Shown here in pieces: positions 1 to 7,367 of a DNA stretch of 64,000 nucleotides. The DNA is from Pseudomonadota bacterium (GTDB lineage: Bacteria; Pseudomonadota; Gammaproteobacteria; Steroidobacterales; Woeseiaceae), in contig JADFNS010000014.1 of NCBI GenBank assembly GCA_022563255.1, positions 1-64,000 on the forward strand, in the 5' to 3' direction. The position numbers were made by a program, and so were the translations under genes. The notes below the pieces were generated by a model. That model did not search any database and was not told where the DNA came from. It saw only the letters and a list, made by a program, of their open reading frames with translations. Each line of letters begins with the position of its first letter. The first letter of the stretch is position 1.

Positions 1-363
1 GGCCTCCTCAAGCGTTGCCATAGCCGCTTCCGCGCTGAGATGCCGGAGGAAACACATGATCAGCCTGAAGGTGATGCCCGGCTCGGACTGACCGTCCTGC
101 AATGCGCTGTCAATGCCATCGATGACTGTCGCGAATTCGACATCGCGTTCAGTATGCGTCTGCGGATCAAAGAAAATTTCAACATGACGAACGTTGTCAT
201 CCGCAGCCCGCTTGAGATAGGCCGAGGTCAGGTCGTAGAAGTCTTGCGCCTTCTTAAGAACCTGAGCACCAGCGTCATCATCATCTCGGGCTCAAGCGTC
301 CCTTCGATGTGTAGATGAAGCTCTGCCTTTGGCAAGCGCTGGATAAGGGTTACTGGATTCATG
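1..363 (-). pseudogene. Adenosine/adenine deaminase, 5' part, frameshifted by an internal deletion
   Basis: The minus-strand start at 363 opens with the metal-binding amidohydrolase motif HLHIEG (residues 16-21 of an N-terminus beginning MNPVTLIQ), typical of adenosine and bacterial adenine deaminases. After EPEMM the frame runs into a stop near 228. In another frame the sequence resumes as [15 protein letters not shown], then [11 protein letters not shown] and CFLRHLS, which are the next family blocks, and continues off the left edge. In intact family members about 35-40 residues separate EPE(L/M)(L/M) from the YYAGA block, so an out-of-frame deletion of roughly that size is inferred near 265-275, beside an ATG-repeat. 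The first metal ligands survive but no full protein can be made. The pattern FFDPQTHT favours the adenine deaminase branch over classical adenosine deaminase. The 3' end is outside the window. Confidence 0.8.
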
Positions 364-451
364 GTTAGCTCGCAAACAGGAAAGAATGGTTTACCATGTC
401 TGCGGCGACGAATCTGCATCAAACCAATACATCATCTGCTGAAATTTTGTC

Positions 452-1069
452 ATGAAATTGCCGCTGGACTTTTATTTGAGTAATGACGTCGTCGAGGTCA
501 GCCAAAAGTTACTCGGCAAGGTCCTCTGTACGAATCGAAACGGCCGGATCACAAAAGCAGTCATCACGGAAACGGAAGCGTATGCCGGTACGAATGACAA
601 AGCCAGTCACGCTTATGGCGGCCGTCGCACGGACCGAACAGAGCCTATGTACGGCCAGGGCGGCATTGCTTATGTCTATCTTTGTTACGGCATTCACCAT
701 CTCTTCAATGTGGTCGTCGGCTCTGTTGACGTGCCTCTGGCGATATTGATAAGAGCAGCCGAACCGATGGAGGGAATCGACATTATGCGAAAGAGGCGCA
801 GGAAACCGGGCAACGGCATGATGCTTCTCGCGGGGCCGGGAACTCTGTCACAAGCCCTGGGCATTACGACGCAGCTGACCGGCGCCAGCCTGCTGGAAGA
901 TCGTATCTGGATCGAAGATCAACAGACACCGTTGAGAACGCAGGACATCACCGCCGGGCCCAGGATCGGGATCGACTATGCGCAGGAGGACGCGAAGAGA
1001 CCCTACCGCTTCAGAGTCGTAATGTGTGCAGATGCACCTGTCAGAAAGGTCCGGACCCCGTCAGTATAG
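452..1069 (+). CDS. mpg: DNA-3-methyladenine glycosylase (AAG/MPG family)
   Basis: The 205-residue protein matches the full length of the bacterial alkyladenine DNA glycosylase family, which excises 3-methyladenine, hypoxanthine and related lesions from DNA as a monofunctional glycosylase. The motif ETEAY at residues 40-44 corresponds to the active site of human AAG: Glu42 would activate water and Tyr44 would help hold the flipped base. The following blocks, ASHAYGG with RTEPMYG and AYVYLCYGIHHLFNVV, are also family hallmarks. The ATG start follows a divergent intergenic stretch shared with the broken deaminase. The last 67 bases overlap, in convergent orientation, the tail of the broken hydrolase gene. 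Nothing suggests that this gene is damaged. Cytoplasmic repair enzyme. Confidence 0.95.
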   Translation: MKLPLDFYLSNDVVEVSQKLLGKVLCTNRNGRITKAVITETEAYAGTNDKASHAYGGRRTDRTEPMYGQGGIAYVYLCYGIHHLFNVVVGSVDVPLAILIRAAEPMEGIDIMRKRRRKPGNGMMLLAGPGTLSQALGITTQLTGASLLEDRIWIEDQQTPLRTQDITAGPRIGIDYAQEDAKRPYRFRVVMCADAPVRKVRTPSV

Positions 1070-1711
1070 GTGCGCTCATGCCGGAGAAACGCGTCGTTAT
1101 GGCTGCCGCGAAGCGTCAGTAGAGTTCGGGGTTCGTTCAGCGGGCCGGGAGCCACGGATAGAGCTCCGCGGCAATGTCCGGGACAGACGTGAAGGACGAC
1201 TCAACGATAAGTGCCAACGGTTGATGCTGTGCGGCCAGGTGTGACGCGACAGAACCACCCAATGAACGCCCGAATACTATGATATCGCTGGCGGATATGT
1301 CGCGATCCTCAGTGAGGTAACGCCACGCCGCATCAGCATCGCGATAAATACCGCTTTCGGTGGTCTTGCCGCCGCTTTGACCGGAACCCCGATAGTCGAT
1401 AATCAATACTGACAAACCAAGGTCGAAGAACTGTCGTATCGAATCCAGACGATGCGAGATATTTCCAGCATTGCCGTGAAAGAAGAGCAGCACTTGAGAG
1501 GATCGCCCCGCGACGAACCAGCCATGCACTGTCACTTCGTCGGCCGTTTCAATGAATACATCCTGATAACCCATGCCAACGTCGTCATGGTTAGCGTTCG
1601 TCCTGGCACGCCAGGCAGGTAGAGTATGCAACTCTGCATGAAGTACACGACTGCAATGAGCAGACCGTAACTGGCAACAACGACAAAGATGAATTTCAGT
1701 ATGGCGTTCAA
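1003..1711 (-). pseudogene. BEM46-like alpha/beta hydrolase, frameshifted and internally deleted
   Basis: Three frames carry consecutive pieces of one membrane-anchored serine hydrolase. The first (to about 1585) holds one transmembrane helix and the ILYLPGVPGR block. The second (about 1590-1140) has the HGWF block, the oxyanion segment FFHGNAGN, DYRGSGQS, the nucleophile elbow GRSLGGS, and stops after YPWLPAR. The third starts at once with LNEPRTLLTLRGSHNDAF, which contains the catalytic-His block, and ends at a TAG at 1003-1005. Family members carry about 50-60 residues between the PWLP and EP(K/R)xxL blocks, including the catalytic Asp, so that stretch is deleted. There is a second, small shift between RTLT and DVGMGY. 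No ATG is available; TTG at 1711 is the likeliest former start. It lies just downstream of the spermidine-synthase-like gene. Confidence 0.8.
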
Positions 1712-1748
1712 TTTCTTCGTGATGCGCTTCAGGTCCGACCGACGGGAG

Positions 1749-4151
1749 TTAATCGTGAATGATGACCGCCGCGATTGCGTATAAACCGAGCGCGAACAGT
1801 ACGACCGCCGTAAAGCCAAACTCTATTGCAAGCAGCGTCGCCAGGGAAGCGCTCATCACCGAGGCGAAGCCATTGATGCCCCAGGCCAACGGAATGAAGT
1901 CGGGCGCGGTGTTTGCAACCCGATTCAGTCCGATCGGAAACGGCATGCCCATAAAAAACGCAAGCGGCGCGATAAGAAAAACCGACAACACTATCTTGAA
2001 ACTATCCGCGAGCCCCATCAGTTGTTGAAAAAGCGTTGGCAGGAGCGCCATATACAAAACGGCGATGGCCGATATGCCGACGACCGCAATAGTCACGGGT
2101 GAGCGGTCACTCTGCTCAACGCGATGCGCCAACTTTCCAGAGTAAGCGCTGCCGAATCCGGCGAATATCAAGAAACCGCTTAGCACCACGGCAATGGAGT
2201 AAAGCGGGTGACTGAGGAACAGGATGAACTTTTGAATGAAAGCGATTTCAATGAATAGAAACGCAAGACCGAGCAGGAAGAAATAGCTGCCCATTCGGGT
2301 GCCGGTACCCGCAGGCCAGCTGCGTTTGATAAGAGACAAAGGCAGCAGGATCAGAAAAACGCCGGCAACTGCAGCCTGGATGATAGTTGCGATCAGGATC
2401 AGATAACTCCATTCGATCAAGCTTGCCCCGCCGCGTTTGCGTAGCGCCATAACTTCGGGCAAAGTGCTCCATTTAAAGAAGTGAAAGAAGTAGGGTTTGT
2501 CGTCCGTTGCCGGTGCGATGTGGAACTTGTAACGCTCAACGAAATCGTCCGCATCGTCGCCGAGCAGCTTCGTGACACCGTCATAAAGATAGGGCTGATC
2601 GAGGAGATTAAAGCGGTTGGCAGCGTGCGCGGGCATCGAGGGATAGAAAGCCGTGTCGAAGGAGTGCGAGGCGGCAAATTCTCGAATCACAGTGGTGTCA
2701 TCTACCGAGAACACACCTTGCTTGACTAGCAACGTGCTCGTGTTCCAGCTTCGAATCATCGCGAGCCGTCTCCCTGGTTCGGCAATACCCATCTTTCGCA
2801 ACGCTTCCAGAACGGTGGCGACGAGCTTCAGGTTGTCCCGCGGCGGCAGTTTCAGCCAGCGGGTAATGGCTAGCATGCCGCCCGGTCTAGTGTGTTCGAG
2901 GTATTCCTGAATGGCTTCGACGGTATACAGATAATTTTCGTTGAGGGCCTGCACGCCAGAGCCGGAGGCGGCGAACGAATCCAGCAACGCGACCTGGATG
3001 AGGTCGTATTGATCCGTACTCTGTGCGACGAAACCGCGTGCCTCCCGAGTATGAACGGTGACCCGTTCATCGTCATACAGATGCCCGGCGAACTCGGCGT
3101 AAGTGTTTGTTACCAAGCCTGTAATCTGAGGATTGAGTTCCACCGCATCGACACTGCCGGCGCCGTTGTACAAAGCCAGCAGCACGTCGGTACCGCCACC
3201 AGCGCCGAGTATCAGCACACGAGGTGCATCGAGTAAAGCATAGGGCAACGCTGCCGTGACGTCGCCCATGTAACCGAGGGCATCGAGATTCCCTTCGTAA
3301 CGTGTGATCGTGGTCATGCTGTCGCCATCGACAAATACGGCGAGCTGCTCTGGCGGTTCGAAACTTGTATTGAAACTCAAGCCCGGCGCGTAACGAAAGG
3401 GTATTCGCGGACTCTCGACGACTGTCAATAGTCCTAATGGACTTGATGACACCATCAAGACATTGCTACCAACAACCTGCATGGCCTGGTTCAGTCCTTT
3501 GTACTCGGAGATCCGCATATCGAGCCAGTCCTGCGGTAAGCCGAACAGGAGGGTCACAAGACAGAGAAGTTGCATGGCCATCAGGGGCTTGCGCGCCGTT
3601 GACATGAAACCCATTAATGCAGACGCCAGCATCGCAACTATCGCCAGCATGATCAGCGTATTTTGTGGCGAAAGAAGGAAAAGCGACCCCACGACTAACA
3701 TTGCGCCGATGCCTGCGCCCAACAGATCAAAGAAGTAAATACGGCTGATGTGGGACCGCCGACAAGTGAACGCGAGTCCGATACAACAGGCGGCAAAAAA
3801 GAACGGCACAAAGAAGACGAGATACATAATCGCGAGGTACAGGATCTGCCGCGAATTCCAAACGATTTCCAACGCATTGAACGGGACTCGCTGCCCGACC
3901 ACGTAACACATGACCATCGTGGCACTGAACAACAGCGCACTAACACTGAAGAACAATTCAAATCGCGACTGGAGCAGGCGTTTGTTGATTGCGATGAAGG
4001 TGCCGCTGGCGCCGTAGCCCAAAAGTGCGAGGCTGATAATCATGTAAGCGAAGTGATGCCACTGCACGATCGACAGCATGCGCATCAACAGAATTTCGTA
4101 TGCAATGGCCGCCGTGGAGATGAGCAGTATTGCTAGAAGCAGTCGGCGCAC
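1749..4151 (-). CDS. Membrane-embedded spermidine synthase-like protein
   Basis: An 800-residue protein with three parts: an N-terminal block of about six membrane helices (residues 1-215), a soluble Rossmann methyltransferase/aminopropyltransferase-like domain (about 230-570), and a C-terminal block of hydrophobic helices (about 579-800). The nucleotide-binding glycine loop is seen as LILGAGGGTD near residue 310, followed by the acidic VELNP that normally binds the ribose. In true spermidine synthases the catalytic segment contains a VDxxDP-type motif; here the equivalent reads ALLDSFAASG, so aminopropyl transfer is doubtful. This architecture is known in bacteria as a fused membrane SpeE-like protein of unknown substrate. 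The ATG start follows the pcm stop by 11 bases, which suggests co-transcription with pcm and sixA. Catalytic activity, if any, is unknown. Confidence 0.8.
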   Translation of the reverse strand: MRRLLLAILLISTAAIAYEILLMRMLSIVQWHHFAYMIISLALLGYGASGTFIAINKRLLQSRFELFFSVSALLFSATMVMCYVVGQRVPFNALEIVWNSRQILYLAIMYLVFFVPFFFAACCIGLAFTCRRSHISRIYFFDLLGAGIGAMLVVGSLFLLSPQNTLIMLAIVAMLASALMGFMSTARKPLMAMQLLCLVTLLFGLPQDWLDMRISEYKGLNQAMQVVGSNVLMVSSSPLGLLTVVESPRIPFRYAPGLSFNTSFEPPEQLAVFVDGDSMTTITRYEGNLDALGYMGDVTAALPYALLDAPRVLILGAGGGTDVLLALYNGAGSVDAVELNPQITGLVTNTYAEFAGHLYDDERVTVHTREARGFVAQSTDQYDLIQVALLDSFAASGSGVQALNENYLYTVEAIQEYLEHTRPGGMLAITRWLKLPPRDNLKLVATVLEALRKMGIAEPGRRLAMIRSWNTSTLLVKQGVFSVDDTTVIREFAASHSFDTAFYPSMPAHAANRFNLLDQPYLYDGVTKLLGDDADDFVERYKFHIAPATDDKPYFFHFFKWSTLPEVMALRKRGGASLIEWSYLILIATIIQAAVAGVFLILLPLSLIKRSWPAGTGTRMGSYFFLLGLAFLFIEIAFIQKFILFLSHPLYSIAVVLSGFLIFAGFGSAYSGKLAHRVEQSDRSPVTIAVVGISAIAVLYMALLPTLFQQLMGLADSFKIVLSVFLIAPLAFFMGMPFPIGLNRVANTAPDFIPLAWGINGFASVMSASLATLLAIEFGFTAVVLFALGLYAIAAVIIHD

Positions 4152-4162
4152 GTTGGCGTCGC

Positions 4163-4888
4163 TTATCGTCCGCGTGTCAGGGGAACGAAACGCACTGCGG
4201 CGATTTGCCGGGTGATAACCTCGCCGTCATCGGTCTTCTCGAGTAGCAGCAACTGCTGGGTCATGAAGCGACCGCCGACCGGTATGATCATGCGGCCACC
4301 GGGCTTGAGCTGCCGGATCAGCGGAGGAGGGACGTGACTCGCGGCCGCGGATACAATGATAGCGTCGAAAGGCGCATGTTTCTCCCAACCGTAGTAACCG
4401 TCACCGAGCTTCGTCGTGACATTGTCATAGCCGAGTCGTGCCAGGCGAGTTTTCGCCTCATCGGCAAGCGCCTCGATGATTTCGATGCTGAAAACGTGTG
4501 TCACGAGATTCGCGAGAATTGCCGCCTGGTAACCGGAACCGGTACCGATTTCCAGCACGACAAAGTCACGCTCGGGTTCGATGAGATCGGTCATCAGTGC
4601 GACGATGTAAGGCTGAGATATCGTCTGCCCATGACCGATCGGAATCGGGCGATTTTCGTACGCGAAGCGTCGCTGGTCCGATGCAACAAAGTTATGGCGT
4701 TCGACCGTGCCAAGGGACTGCATGACATCGTCGTTCAGCGCTTCCTCCCCCGAATCACGGGCAAGTGCCGCGTAAAATTTGACTTCATCCACCATGGCGG
4801 CTCTTGCCATCGAATAATCCTCTTCATCGGCAAGTGCGGTCAGTGCCAGCAACAGGGCACAGTAGACCGCGTTTCGCCGGTCAATCAC
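4163..4888 (-). CDS. pcm: Protein-L-isoaspartate O-methyltransferase, exported form
   Basis: PIMT methylates L-isoaspartyl residues in damaged proteins, using SAM, to start their repair. The SAM-binding motif I is clear (VLEIGTGSGYQAAIL), as is the family N-terminal block RHNFVASDQRRFAYENRPIPIGHGQTISQP (shown here only as a run of short conserved segments RHNF, AYEN, PIPIGHGQTISQP). The GTG at 4888 is preferred over an ATG at 4912: it directly follows the sixA stop and gives an N-terminus (IDRR then a hydrophobic run ending in LTALA) that looks like a signal peptide. Classical Pcm is cytoplasmic, so this copy may act in the periplasm. From the GTG the product is 241 residues. It sits between sixA and the membrane SpeE-like gene in one apparent operon. 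Confidence 0.85.
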   Translation of the reverse strand: MIDRRNAVYCALLLALTALADEEDYSMARAAMVDEVKFYAALARDSGEEALNDDVMQSLGTVERHNFVASDQRRFAYENRPIPIGHGQTISQPYIVALMTDLIEPERDFVVLEIGTGSGYQAAILANLVTHVFSIEIIEALADEAKTRLARLGYDNVTTKLGDGYYGWEKHAPFDAIIVSAAASHVPPPLIRQLKPGGRMIIPVGGRFMTQQLLLLEKTDDGEVITRQIAAVRFVPLTRGR

Positions 4889-4889
4889 G

Positions 4890-5351
4890 CTAAAAGAAAC
4901 CTGGGCCGGCAAAATAGATCAAATGCCAGGCACCGCTTTCATTGCGCTCGATAACAGCGATGCCGCCGGGCTGGAACTCTACCAGTTGCTTATCGGATGA
5001 GCCGGTTACGGCCTGCGACACAACGCGTGCCACGAAAGGCAGGTGGCTGGCGATGAGTGTGTCTTCATCAATACTCTGCAACCGCTTCATAAATACCTCC
5101 GGTGGGTCATTGGGCCCAAGGTCTTCGGCAGGACTGATTTTGCCGCCGGTTTCAAGCACCGCCCCCAGCAATTCCGCCGTCTGCCGTGCCCGGGTCTTGC
5201 CGCTGTGCCATATGCTGGACACCGCAACGTCATTGGTCACTAGCCACTCCAGCAACCGGGTGATATCGGCCCGGCCCTGAGCGCTCAACTGCCGCTCCGG
5301 ATCTACGTCCTTCGTCAAGGCGTCGCCGTGCTGGACGAGATATAGCCGCAT
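4890..5351 (-). CDS. sixA: Phosphohistidine phosphatase SixA-like
   Basis: A 153-residue histidine-phosphatase superfamily protein. The catalytic histidine lies in LVQHGDA (His8) instead of the commoner RHG; a QHG or QHA variant is frequent in SixA homologues. The following DPERQLSAQGRADI, the SGKTRARQTAE block with its phosphate-binding arginines, and the LIASHLPFVARV segment carrying the second histidine complete the fold. SixA removes phosphate from phosphohistidine in HPt domains and in the nitrogen PTS protein NPr; no such partner is encoded here. The stop is followed immediately by the GTG start of the exported pcm gene, which indicates translational coupling. Confidence 0.9.
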   Translation of the reverse strand: MRLYLVQHGDALTKDVDPERQLSAQGRADITRLLEWLVTNDVAVSSIWHSGKTRARQTAELLGAVLETGGKISPAEDLGPNDPPEVFMKRLQSIDEDTLIASHLPFVARVVSQAVTGSSDKQLVEFQPGGIAVIERNESGAWHLIYFAGPGFF

Positions 5352-5365
5352 ACCTGGTTCTGCGA

Positions 5366-5620
5366 CTAGTGCACTACATACACGTTGTCGTTTTTCCTCG
5401 CGTACTCGTCGATCGCAATGCCAACATTATCCCCCGGCTTCGCAACATCTGTAGATTCGTGCTCGAGTTCCATAGAACAAAGCTTTTGCATGAAGTTTGA
5501 AGTGTGGCCCTCGACATGGATCATGTCGCCAATGTGTAGTTCGCCATCCGTAATATTCACGGTTGCCACATGCAGGTGATTGTAATAATGAGTTATTTTA
5601 CCAATCTTTTTTTCCGTCAT
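5366..5620 (-). CDS. Small EF-Tu domain 2-like (translation-factor beta-barrel) protein
   Basis: An 84-residue protein that consists of a single beta-barrel like domain 2 of translational GTPases. The diagnostic pattern is KIGKITHYYNHLHVA, then DGELHIGDMIHVEG, then SMELEHE and AKPGDNVGI, which are the strands and turns seen in EF-Tu domain 2. No GTPase domain is present, and such stand-alone barrels occur in many bacteria and archaea with no known function. Two in-frame ATGs exist; the one at 5620 is preferred because a GGAG sits about eight bases upstream of it, while it would be too close to the ATG at 5626. The gene is on the same strand as sixA, 14 bases upstream of it, and is probably part of that operon. 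Confidence 0.75.
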   Translation of the reverse strand: MTEKKIGKITHYYNHLHVATVNITDGELHIGDMIHVEGHTSNFMQKLCSMELEHESTDVAKPGDNVGIAIDEYARKNDNVYVVH

Positions 5621-5714
5621 TGTCATGTCTCCATGAACACCTTACCTAAAGTATAGACACTATGGCGTGATTCGCACGAATTCCTGAGATCGAGCGTCGT
5701 GACCTTCATTGGCA

Positions 5715-5898
5715 CTAGTCTTCTCTTCTCCTGCGTCTGCCGACGAACCAGACGAGCACCACCAACACCCCGAAACAAGTATAGATCGTGGTGAAAATCC
5801 ACGGTGCGACATCATAAAACAGAAGCTCGTGCAGCCAGATGTGCGATTCGGAATTTTCGATTGTACACCCACGACCACCAGGCCAGGAGACCGACCAT
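5715..5898 (-). pseudogene. Possible remnant of a small membrane protein
   Basis: Two overlapping frames read like one short membrane protein. The first begins at an ATG at 5898 with MVGLLAWWSWVYNRKF. The second, shifted frame has WLHELLFYDVAPW, a strongly hydrophobic helix (TIYTCFGVLVVLVWFVG) and a basic end RRRRRED before a TAG at 5715-5717. The second frame has no ATG, GTG or TTG of its own upstream of the helix. This fits a frameshifted tail-anchored protein, in line with other broken genes nearby, but no family was recognised. Confidence 0.3.
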
Positions 5899-6150
5899 TG
5901 AAAGAATACACAGTCTCGACGCTGGCGCAGTTATTTCGTTGGGCTGCACAACGTGTTCAAGCTAACGGACCCAACATTTTGGTATCGGGGACACATAAGG
6001 GACACTCGCTCGTGCCGGGTACATTCTGAGGCAACAGAATGGTGGTGGCTAAATAGGAACAATGAGCGACAAGAAAATAAAAGCTAGTGCAGGCTGAGGG
6101 CAACACTGCAAACCACGCAGTCCATCATGGGCATGTCCCCTGTCTTTATT
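5899..6150. other. Non-coding stretch with GGGGACA/TGTCCCC inverted motifs
   Basis: No convincing gene is seen here or in the adjoining bases back to 5621, apart from the possible remnant above. It contains GGGGACA at 5987-5993, a related GGGACAC at 5999-6005 and the inverse TGTCCCC at 6134-6140. Such paired motifs are often found as degenerate edges of REP-associated (Y1) transposon sequences in gammaproteobacteria, but no transposase is present, so this is only a possible scar. Confidence 0.25.
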
Positions 6151-6519
6151 CTAGTTATCTTCAGAATCAAGGCGATCATACCCCGCCGCTTTGAGTCGGC
6201 TGAGGTAGTCACGCCATTTTTCATTCTGCTGCGTGCCCAGTTCGTACAAGTAATCCCAAGTGTATAGGCCGGTATTGTGGCCGTCGTCAAAAAAGAACCG
6301 CAGCGCGTAATACCCGATTGGTTCGATTGACGTTACCCGCACATTCTCCTTTCCGGTTTGTAGTACCCCTTCTCCGGGTCCATGCCCTTTAACTTCAGCA
6401 GACGGTGAATAGACACGAAGGTACTCAAACGGAAGGTCGAAGGATGTGCCATCCTCATACTCCAGCGTGATCTGACACGATAGTTTTCGAAGTCTTATTG
6501 TGACGGGAGTGTCGCTCAT
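6151..6519 (-). CDS. DUF971 (gamma-butyrobetaine hydroxylase-like N-terminal domain) protein
   Basis: The start was set at the ATG at 6519, giving 122 residues that begin MSDTPVTIRLRK; upstream in-frame codons lack family resemblance. The protein matches the stand-alone DUF971 family: LEYEDGTSFDLPFEYLRVYSPSAE in the first half (seen as EDG, FEYLR and SPSAEV), then IEPIGYYALRFFFDDGH and TGLYTWDYLYELG. The domain is the N-terminal zinc-binding-type domain of gamma-butyrobetaine hydroxylases; the free form has been linked to iron-sulfur cluster proteins such as ApbC/Mrp in some genomes, but no such gene is adjacent here. Function unassigned. The downstream neighbour is non-coding and the upstream one is the truncated amidase. 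Confidence 0.85.
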   Translation of the reverse strand: MSDTPVTIRLRKLSCQITLEYEDGTSFDLPFEYLRVYSPSAEVKGHGPGEGVLQTGKENVRVTSIEPIGYYALRFFFDDGHNTGLYTWDYLYELGTQQNEKWRDYLSRLKAAGYDRLDSEDN

Positions 6520-6704
6520 AGTCGTATTCGATATTCTTCTGAAATAGGCCCTAAGGTTAGCGCTAACCGCCCAGCGAAACCAAAACCAACCCAAATCCAG
6601 CGCTCATATCCCATCGGTCCAAATACAAATTGATTTAATAGACGACGCGTTGGTTGAGACCACATTTGTCTCTGCAACCGCTGCTTATCGGCGCCAGGAT
6701 CCGT

Positions 6705-7097
6705 TCACGAACCACCGTTGACTAGCTGTTCTACGCGTCGCAGGAACGAACCGTCCTGAAGGTACTGGTAGATGTTTGCTCCTGGACAGGTCGTTTCATC
6801 CGGAGTGTAATCCTTATGGCCCCTGATGGCAGACAGTTTCACGGAGTACTCAGTTGCAAGGAATGCGGTCAGCCGGGACAAAGATTCAAATTGAATTACG
6901 GTCAGCTCCCGCAACTCATAATTGCCCACGACGACGATCAACGCATGAGTTCTTGGGTCGTAGGAAGTATTCGTGTCCCCGGGATAGCGCAGCGGTCTTG
7001 CCTCGTAAACTTTGCCCTGAAGATCGATGACAAAATGGTACGGGATGTCCATCCAGCCTTGTTCTTTGCGGCTCCAGTCCTGCTTCTCGGTAGTCAA
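6705..7097 (-). pseudogene. PGRP-type N-acetylmuramoyl-L-alanine amidase, 5' end lost
   Basis: The 130-residue reading frame contains the C-terminal two thirds of a peptidoglycan recognition/amidase_2 domain: WMDIPYHFVIDLQGKVYEARP, PGDTNTSYDP, LIVVVGNYE, and IRGHKDYTPDETTCPG, which carries the last zinc histidine and the cysteine. The beginning of the domain, with the first zinc ligand in an HHT-type motif, is absent. The frame starts at 7097, exactly where the oppositely oriented hipB frame loses its own beginning. A single deletion that removed the 5' ends of both divergent genes and their shared promoter explains this. Without the first zinc histidine the product should be inactive. Confidence 0.75.
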
Positions 7098-7367
7098 ATC
7101 AAACTTGCACGGAAATCGCGGCGGATGTCGGAGCGTGACCTTGCCAGCAGGGCGGGAATCGCCCGCAGCACGCTACAAAAAATCGAACAGGGTGATCCGA
7201 CGATAAATATCGGCCTTGCGTTCGAGGCAGCGATACTTGCCGGAGTGCCTCTTTTTGTGGCCGACGCTTCGACCTTGGCACCAAAAATTGATCGTCTGCA
7301 TGAAATACTTGCGCTGATGCCAAAACAAATCCGCAGGAAACGGTGGGAGCTGAAAGATGATTTCTAA
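7086..7367 (+). pseudogene. hipB: HipB-like HTH antitoxin, start missing
   Basis: The frame holds a helix-turn-helix of the HipB/Xre type: LGSQIKLARKSRRMSERDLA, then the recognition segment ASRAGIARSTLQKIEQGDP, then IGLAFEAAILAGVPLF. It ends at a TAA overlapping the ATG of hipA, the usual toxin-antitoxin arrangement. Family members start a few residues before the LLG(S/K)QI block. Here that point is fused to antisense amidase sequence, so there is no native start or promoter. Upstream in-frame ATGs such as 7035 would add a nonsense leader that is the reverse of amidase codons. The DNA-binding part could still be made from such a leader, so loss of function is likely but not certain. Confidence 0.65.

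Noticed and set aside
5951-5980. Sequence resembling an integron attC core (GTTCAAGCTAACGGACC)
   Set aside because: No matching second core or imperfect palindrome, and no integrase gene.
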